In this document: positions 57,001 through 64,000 of the stretch, one piece after another | Position numbering within the stretch: the first letter of the stretch is position 1 | How the letters are laid out: each line of letters begins with the position of its first letter | Assembly (NCBI RefSeq): GCF_026151205.1 | Contig: NC_087080.1 | Span: 8,645,720 to 8,709,719 of the forward strand | DNA length: 64,000 bases | Origin: Bolinopsis microptera | Lineage: Eukaryota; Ctenophora; Tentaculata; Lobata; Bolinopsidae | Reading direction: 5' to 3' | Notes under the pieces: model-generated | Told to the model about the DNA's origin: nothing | Database searches by the model: none | Seen by the model: only the letters and a program-made list of their open reading frames with translations | Position numbers and translations under genes: made by a program

Positions 57001-60000
57001 AGCAGTGCCGATTCGCAAGCCACAATGGATAAACAGATCTTAAGGTTCTTTGAAAGTTTAGATTTCCACATGTTATCAGTTAATATGACCTGTAATTGTG
57101 TACTCAAAATCAATTGTGTACTCAAAAGTAACTGTGTACTCAAAATCAATTGTGTACTCAAAAGTACTCAAAAGTAACTGTGTACTCAAAAGTAACGGTG
57201 TATTAAAAGTAACCTTATACTATACATATCAATAAATGAATGGTAGTGGTGTGGATTTTTCAAGGTGTTGTTCAAATAAATGTACTGATAATTGAAGCCT
57301 ACTTCTGTTAAGATATTGTATACGGTAGTGATGAGTATGTTAGCCACTCTCTGTTAGCTCACATACTATTAGAGTATGTTATTCTTGAAGTTGTCCGTGA
57401 TAGCTTGAAAGAAATCATTAAATTATCGTTATATTCCCGTTTGTTGATGCCATAACGACTATCAGGCCGTGATCTGGGTTATTTCTGAATATCAATGATT
57501 TAGGAATTTGCTCAAATATTTCTGTGTCTAGAAATACGACCTAAACGTTAATATCAATCCGGCCCATTTAAAAACACTCTCAACCCTGCCTGGCCTAGGA
57601 TGCTGATTAGATGTAGTAATATGTGAACCATTCCTCGTGAAATTTGTTTAACATAATACATATTATTGGAAATATCCCAAAAATGCTGCCCACCCCGCGG
57701 GGCCCCGCAAACCACTCACTGTCACGTCAAGGTGCTTAATGTTACAAATCACACTAATGGTAAGATCCATTGCAGCTTCGGTAAGCAATATGTCCAGTCC
57801 TTCCATTAAGCATCGTTCATGTATGATATAACATAATGAATGTGTAAATTGTGGGGATCCTTGCTTAAGACGATATCTGCTCAACATATTGGCAATTCTT
57901 TCACAATTGGTTGGATAATATTCTTAAGAAAGATTGGTAAACTCTTTCTTTAACCTGTTTATATGTACAGGTGAAACTATTTTGGCTAATGATTAATTTC
58001 TTAGAACACAAATATGCTGTGTGACAGAATGGCATTAAATATTTGAAATGTTGGGGTGTTATCGCCATTTGTTTGGAAAATGGCATGGCAAATAAACGAC
58101 AAATATAATGTTAACAAGTCTTGACATTTATTTTCGCCATTTAAAATATTTTAAAAAGTGACATCACCCCGGCCCTACCTTCCTTGAAGATAATATGATC
58201 TTGATACCAGCTGCTTACATCGCACATATCTCTCTTACACTACACTACTGAGACACACATTACCATTTTGCTATGATTTTCTGTCGGTAAACACTAAACA
58301 TTTGTCCTCTTTGTTGCCCATGGATTGATTAAGATGAACTAAGATTTACTTTGCATATAAGGTTACTGTTTTGATTACCAGGAGTCTTTCATATCACCTT
58401 ACAGACGTTATATTCCTTGGAATAAAGATAAATTAAAGTCATGCATTACTGCAGCACAGTCCTGAATGTAAAGCCTCCTTCCACAATCCGTCCTACTCAT
58501 TATTTATTAACAATACACGATTTCAACAAGGTCGCACGACGCAACAGTTTCCTTCCACACTACTCAGCTGCAATGATGCAATTTGGCGTGATAAAAATGT
58601 AAAGAAGCTTTAAGAGTTGGCATATTTCCAAATTTCTTACCCGAAGTTTAAATACCCGTCTGAAGTTGTCTTGCTGACGTAATACCTGCTCGCTGGTTAG
58701 AATTTCTTTGTACGCATGAGTAATTGAAATTGGTATCCCCAAATTTTGTGACAAAGTCTACAAGAAGGGAATACAGACAACAAGGTACCACGAAAACCCG
58801 CGCAGAGGGTTAAATTTGTCCTATCACTAGGAAAAAGCTTCAGTACGAACCATCCATTATTTCGACGCGCGCGGAGTAAAAACACTGCGCGCGCAGGTTG
58901 CCTGTAACTTGATCGATCACAGCACCAGGTCGTGTGTTTCCATAATTTGTTTCAATACACTCAAGGTTATTATTTTAGAAAATATTCTCGTCCACAATTA
59001 CATGTTGATCCTAAATGCTCTATTGAAAGCGGTCTCTATGGAGATAAGGGCGTAAATGGAAAATTATTAGCTAGCCAGTCGATGAAATATAGAATCCATT
59101 TATTTGAAATAAGTACCCTAAGTGAGTTAGTACCTTAAGTGAGTTAGTACCTTAAGTGAGTTGTGAATGTTAATTTTGACGAATATATCCACAGGTCACG
59201 TGCCTATCACTCGAAATTATTCTGAGGAAGTTCCTGCAACCATCATCACTGACATCAATACCTCTTTCAAAAACAGAACTTCAGAATTTGTATGTTGGTT
59301 CAATGTTTTTCGTGGTTATACAATTGTTATCCTAATCAATAATACTAAGCCCTTTCTTGAAACGTTATATTATGTCTAAGATTTGATCTGATATCTAATG
59401 ATTTAATTTTCAGCCGTCTCTACAGTCGACGAAGCCTAAGAAAAATGTTGCCGTCAACAACGGTGCTTGGTCTAACCCTAGGTTTGTCATTTTTGAACAG
59501 ATTTGATAATTCGCGATTAAAAACGATCTGACATAATGAATCATAACTTTCAAGTTTCAGCTTCGACAAGATTTTCAACTGGGTTCATGTGTCTGTAATA
59601 AATTTATAACAGAACTTATCCTCATATAATTGGGATAATTTGTTAGTAATCAATTTATAACAGGAGTTTACATGATATACTTTGACCAGGAGCAAAGCCA
59701 AACTATACAACACTGTAAAGGCCCAAGGTGGAGCCAAACAACCTACGACACCAGCTACCACCAAATCTTCCAGAACTGCAGTGAGTTACAGTTCATAATA
59801 TTATCATGGTCACACTTAATCGGATTTTTCTTTTAAGTTGGCTACTCTCGTATATGGAGTCATCTCATGACTGAATGTACATACTACATATATATATGCA
59901 TATGTACATACTACATAATATATTCCACAGTTTTGGCGGCAAGACCGTGTTCTTATTTGTTTACTTGAAATATTATACAACCTGGTTGTCCCTTAACTAG

Positions 60001-60997
60001 AAACACTTTCAGAGTGGGGACGCTGAAAAACCTAACTCTCCCAAAGTTAAAGCTCCTAGAAGTGTAGACAGCAAGTTTGATTTCTTTAAGTCCCTCCGAC
60101 TGGACGAGGGCCTTATTGATTCTGATTCCGAGAAGAGCTCCTATGAGAATGGTTCGTTTGCTTTTCATTTCAAACATGCACCTAAATTGCATGATAAGTG
60201 ATGTAATGACCATTAACTTCTTTTGGTGTCGGCAAGGTGGTGCTAAAATAAAATACCTTATCTTGAGTTCTCAGTAACACGTTTTCATGATGGCACAGAT
60301 CTAATTATAAAATTATCTACAGATTGTGAGATTAACGGTATAGAAGCTGCTCAAAATCCCACCCCTCTTTCATCCAGCGTGGAAACTGAACACCGGTTAG
60401 TGTGGTTATATCTCTTCGCATCAGCTATATTTACAAACCAAGAGCTGAAGAACCGTTTCGCTACCTAAATATTTTTAAAAACTGTTGGTGATGTAATGCA
60501 TGCTTGACCGTTGGCTGTCAGTTTTACTCTACTGCATTCTAATTTGAATATCGTTTCACAGACTGCTGAAAGAGATGGGATGGAGTGATGAGCACGAACC
60601 ACCCCTTACTGAGGAGGAGGTTTTGTCGGCTAAGAGAGATATTGAGACACACAGAGACATGATTGAGACGAAGAAGGCACAGTCTCCCACCGTCCTTTCC
60701 CCTTTTCCCTGGGTGAGCTGTCGTGAGAGTTCCAGTTATTTGGAAACTGCTTTATTTTAATTAATGCACTTCTCCATATTACTTTAAAGTTCTAAATTAG
60801 GTAGCTGATGAATTTATCTATATTATTATCGTATGGATCTTTGATTGGAGATAAATGACAAACGTGTTTTACAGTTACACAATTGCAGAACTGACTAGAT
60901 TTCAATAAAATTAATACATTAATTGATTCAGGCTCCTAAGATCTATCTGCCTAGCGAAGATGAGGAATTGTCCAGCGACAGTGAGGATGAAAACTAG
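54011..60997 (+). CDS. Vasculin (GPBP1)-like protein, nine coding exons, 263 aa
   Basis: Vasculin-family proteins are nuclear factors that bind GC-rich promoters. Coding exons: 54011-54067, 55088-55139, 59195-59289, 59414-59481, 59690-59780, 60013-60151, 60323-60395, 60562-60712, 60932-60997. All introns are GT-AG, phases agree, total 792 nt. A 5'-UTR exon ends at 53,837 and the coding exon begins at 53,989. Family landmarks: N-terminal HHFSPLWLFNN (compare HDFAPAWLNFP), SEF|PSLQSTKPKK and GAWSNPR (EDFPSL...GVWEYPPNPKSR), SKFDFFKSLRLDEG, SSSVETEHRLLKEMGWSDE, PPLTEEE, SPFPW and an acidic Ser-rich end SSDSEDEN. At 263 aa it is much shorter than vertebrate vasculin (about 470 aa). Intron 2 is 4 kb. 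AATAAA at 61,300-61,305 could be the poly(A) signal. Confidence 0.9.
56550..57090 (-). pseudogene. LINE RT C-terminal fragment in the vasculin intron
   Basis: The minus strand reads CLSIVACESALLYGSETWTL, TKAQEKGLDGTYTKMLPMVL and, after a frameshift, ELLASDLVLWEPLHGRAQQG, then (in frame fragments) EVGTNSKEELRTLMRDRD. The LLYGSETWTL block and the SDLVLWEPxHG block are hallmarks of the C-terminal part of a widespread invertebrate LINE ORF2. Truncated and frameshifted. Confidence 0.85.
57097..57210. repeat. Short tandem repeat, ~19-24-bp unit
   Basis: Units of TGTGTACTCAAAAGTAAC and TGTGTACTCAAAATCAAT are repeated about six times next to the 5' end of the LINE fragment (in LINE orientation). Confidence 0.85.
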
Positions 60998-62064
60998 CGT
61001 TGCCATCGCAACCAACTACCATCTAAATACTTCTCTTCTCTGGAAAACGAACTAGATTTGTATTTTTATAGGCTTTTTACAAACAGTATTACAAACTTTA
61101 TTCATATATATTGATACAATAAGGAGAATAGAATTTAAGTTTGGTGCAAGGTTTTATACGAGTTAGATTGTTTCTTTTAATAGAACTTTTTACAGTGCCC
61201 CCTAATACTATTGATTGTGATTTAAAATCTAAATTATTTATCACTCTTTAAACATTGTTTCAAAATTTTCATTTTAACTATGTTAACGAACACTTTCAAA
61301 ATAAAATCTAAAATTCTTACTTTTTTGAAACAATTGATAATGAAAAAGTTTTGGCGATTCTGGCAACACCGTATACAAATTATTTAAGCTTAAAACGCAA
61401 TTGACTAGGAGCGTAGGTGTAGTTTGATCAGGTAATTAATCGAGTTTTTTAACTTTGATTCCAGTTTTGAATTTTGACCGAAAGAAGGATTTTTGATGAC
61501 GTCAGCAATCATTAAAAGCCTCTCCGTTGACAAACCTCCTGAGTATCCAAGGAAGGATAATCATTCTCATAAATTGATAAATTATGTACCAAAATAATCG
61601 ATAGGCTAATTAGGGGCGGCAAGCTGGGTTAACCATTAGTGCACATTTAGATCTTCACAAGGTATTATCAATCACATTTAAATGTCAGCGTCGATTCAGT
61701 AAGCGTGTATACACGCGTATGTACACGTGTATATACATGTTTGTCTCACGTCGTGACCCTCATCGTCATTTCATTTAGTGTATCGGGGCGAAAGCCACGA
61801 CAAAGCCGCGCGGCGGGCCTACAACTTGAGGCAAATACATATAACATTTTGGGACGTGCCCCGAATATGATTTTCCCTAATATGTGGTGCGCCGTCCGAC
61901 CAGAATCTAACATTCAGTAGGTCAATTAGGTCTCATGTCATCCATGGTGAACTGAATGGCCAAATTATTAATAAGCTCCCAGACAGTGACTGTATTTACA
62001 AATAAAAATAGGAATAAATATCACATCAAAACTCAATCTATCTGATAATACTACTTAAAAACAT
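60998..62064. other. 3' flank of the vasculin gene, no further gene
   Basis: Contains candidate poly(A) signals, then AT-rich sequence. Positions about 61,745-61,835 (TCACGTCGTGACCCTCATCG, GCGCGGCGGGCC) are related to 34,495-34,590, a low-copy repeat. A short ACACGCGTATGTACACGTGT alternating stretch lies at 61,711-61,730. Confidence 0.45.
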
Positions 62065-63650
62065 GGGGGGGGGGGGGGGGGGGCCAATGGCATAAATGGA
62101 GAAAATGGAGAATTACTCATAGGTTTTTCCATTTTCTCCATAGAAATAGTCTCCATTTTATGCCATTTTATGCCATTTTATGCCATTGAAAACCTGAAAA
62201 ATTTAGAATTTCGGGAAAAATTATTTAAAAAAAAGATATTTTCGGCCAATAATGAACAGAGTATCATGAAACATGGAGAAAAGTGGTTTTCAGAAAAACT
62301 TTGAAAAATGTTGACTTAGAAAATGTTCGGTCCGAGTCATTTACGATACGTACCTCCCGTATCGAGAGCTCCCGATTCCCAGCTCGTGTTGCAAAGGGGA
62401 GGCCTGCCTTCCGAGATCGCATTACCTCGAGTCCAAAATTGTGTATCGAGGGGAAGGTGATCTGGACTTCGAAAAACCGAAAAAATATTTTCGGCAAATA
62501 ATGAACAGGGTAGCATGAAACGTGGAGAAAAGCGGTTTTCAGAAAAAATTTGAAAAATGCTGACTTAGAAAATGTTCGGTCCGAGTCATTTTTGATGCGT
62601 ACCTCCCGTATCGAGAGCTCCCGATTCCGAGCTCGTGTTGCAAAGGGGAGGCCTGCCTTCCGAGATCGCATTACCTCGAGTCCAAAATTGTGTATCGAGG
62701 GGAAGGTGTGGACTTCGAAAAACCGAAAAAATATTTTCGGAAAATAATGAACAGAGTAGCATGAAACGTGGAGAAAAGCGGTTTTCAGAAAAAATGTTGA
62801 CCGAAAAAATATTTTCGGCTTAAAATGAACAAGGTAGCATGAAACGTGGAGAAAAGTGTTTTTCAGAAAAACTTTGAAAAATTTTGACTTAGAAATTACC
62901 CCTCGGTACACAATTTTGGACTCGAGGCTTCCCCCTGGTAATGCGATCTCGGAAGGCAGGCCTCCCCTTTGCAACACAAGCTCGGAATCGGGAGCTCTCG
63001 ATACGAGAGGTACGTATCGAGAATGACTCGGGCCGAAAATTTTTTAAGTCAAAATTTTTCAAAGTTTTTCTAAAAACCACTTTTCTCCACGTTTCATGCT
63101 ACCCTCTTCATTATAAGCCGACAATATCTTTTTGGTTTTTCGGTTTATCGAAGTCTGCACCTACCCCTCGATACACAAATTTGGACTCGAGGCTTCCCCC
63201 TGGTAATGCGATCTCGGAAGGCAGGCCTCCCCTTTGCAGTGCAAGCTTGTTTCGACTGTCGAGGATGTAGGTGTCACTTCTCAGTGCCTATTACTCTCCC
63301 CTATTACTCACTCCTGCTGTACCCTGTAGAAATAACTTTACACTAGGCTTGAGTAATTATGAGTTTGCCTGAAGTGTGCCTCTACTAACCTAGTATAAGC
63401 ATCTAGTAGCCTACTATGAGCTTTCATAAGCTTGTTACGCCCCTAGTAAGCGTAAATAAACATGTTAGCATATCCAATTTAGGTGTTAAATGGTGTTAAA
63501 GATGAAATTTCGAAGACAAAATTCATGGCATAAAATGGAGAAAATGGAGAATTACTCATGTGTCATGGGTTTTTCCATTTTCTCCATAGAAAAAGTCTCC
63601 ATTTTATGCCATTTTATGCCATTTTATGCCATTGGCCCCCCCCCTCCCCC
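62065..63650. mobile_element. 1.6-kb G-tract-bounded foldback element
   Basis: The left end is a run of 19 G then CCAATGGCATAAATGGAG; the right end is the complement (TATGCCATTGGCCCCCCCCC...), so the whole unit is an inverted repeat. Each end also contains an internal hairpin (ATGGAGAAAATGGAG ... CTCCATTTTCTCCAT). The interior holds direct copies of a ~249-bp unit starting GGAGAAAAGYGGTTTTCAGA (62,276; 62,525; partial at 62,771 and 62,850), then inverted partial copies (63,040-63,100 and 63,175-63,245). Open frames in both directions arise from these repeats and are not genes. Confidence 0.8.
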
Positions 63651-64000
63651 AATAATAGTAATTAGTAGTTGAACCTCTAGATACGCTTCCATATCGCATG
63701 GACAAGGAAACATCACGCCTTCCAGCACCACTTCACAGTCCCTCATAGGCAGGACATCTGCAGATAATATGAGATATAAGCCATCACATTTGCTGAGTAA
63801 TCAGCCAATACGATTGGTTATATCCCCAGAACTCCAGATAGCATAAGCCGCGCTTACAGAATTAATATGAATGAAAAAATAAAAATGTTGAATAAGTTAA
63901 AATACCCACTTTTAGACGGGTATATATATGTATTTAACTTGTAAAGAGGGTAAATCTCCTGATTTTTGTTGTGGACAAATGCTTGGATGTCACACGTAAC
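63651..64000. other. Window end, nothing recognised
   Basis: 350 bp of AT-rich sequence without open frames or repeats that I can classify. Confidence 0.4.

Larger units (their letters stand above)
55140..59194. other. Intron of the vasculin-like gene (4.05 kb)
   Basis: Bounded by GTACGT and ACAG. It contains a minus-strand LINE fragment (56.55-57.09 kb), a CTCAAAAGTAACTGTGTACT-type tandem repeat (57,097-57,205) and a short GC-rich palindromic patch (ACGCGCGCGGAG/CTGCGCGCGCAG near 58,865-58,895). Other open frames (57,663, 58,560, 58,697) have no recognisable domain. The other introns of the gene are only about 100-350 bp apart from intron 1 (1.0 kb). Confidence 0.7.

Noticed and set aside
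56892-57161. 89-codon frame starting in STQLILSTQLLLSTQL
   Set aside because: The N-terminal part is a translated tandem repeat; only the GSETWTL part is a LINE remnant.
62264-63270. Frames of 60-237 codons on both strands
   Set aside because: Produced by direct and inverted copies of one repeated unit; no domain or codon bias.

Overview
The window is eukaryotic, AT-rich, animal nuclear DNA. Genes are split by short GT-AG introns, the genes I can name are animal-type (vasculin/GPBP1-like, PAM16/Magmas-like, PLPP6-like phosphatase), and most of the rest is transposable-element sequence: CR1/jockey-like LINEs, MITEs, foldback structures and satellite. An early-branching marine invertebrate (sponge, cnidarian or placozoan grade) would fit, but I cannot name a species.

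Layout. 0.16-2.29 kb: 43-bp satellite. 2.3-4.65 kb: retroelement fragments. 4.96-6.25 kb and 13.11-14.40 kb: two nearly identical single-exon MFS transporter genes. Between them lies a 4.9-kb interval bounded by inverted repeats of about 380 bp (6.98-11.86 kb), which contains a six-exon ankyrin-repeat gene. 16.9-19.0 kb (minus): two PAM16 exons, a tandem duplication, and a PLPP6-like phosphatase gene. 19.0-21.8 kb: retroelement debris. 21.79-33.92 kb: a 12.1-kb foldback element whose two ends carry hairpin arrays and whose interior is a multi-kilobase inverted repeat. An empty-site relative of its target lies at about 19.4 kb and supports a CCCT target duplication. 33.9-40.3 kb: retroelement fragments and two MITEs.

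40.3-52.5 kb is a nest of minus-strand insertions. LINE-A has an intact 992-aa endonuclease/reverse transcriptase ORF2. Its ORF1 is split by LINE-B (45.5-52.0 kb), with a GGAAGC duplication. LINE-B is itself interrupted by a 975-bp TA-flanked foldback MITE. Both LINEs encode an ORF1 that joins an AlkB-like Fe(II)/2-oxoglutarate dioxygenase domain to an SGNH-hydrolase-like domain. This is the most unusual biology in the window.

53.7-61.0 kb: a complete plus-strand vasculin-like gene (nine coding exons, 263 aa, all splice phases consistent) with a 4-kb intron holding a LINE fragment. 62.07-63.65 kb: a G-tract-bounded foldback made of direct and inverted copies of a unit of about 250 bp.

Apart from the MFS pair, the host genes show no sign of acting together. 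The window is mainly a record of layered transposition. All domain calls and exon boundaries were read by eye; no search or alignment was run.
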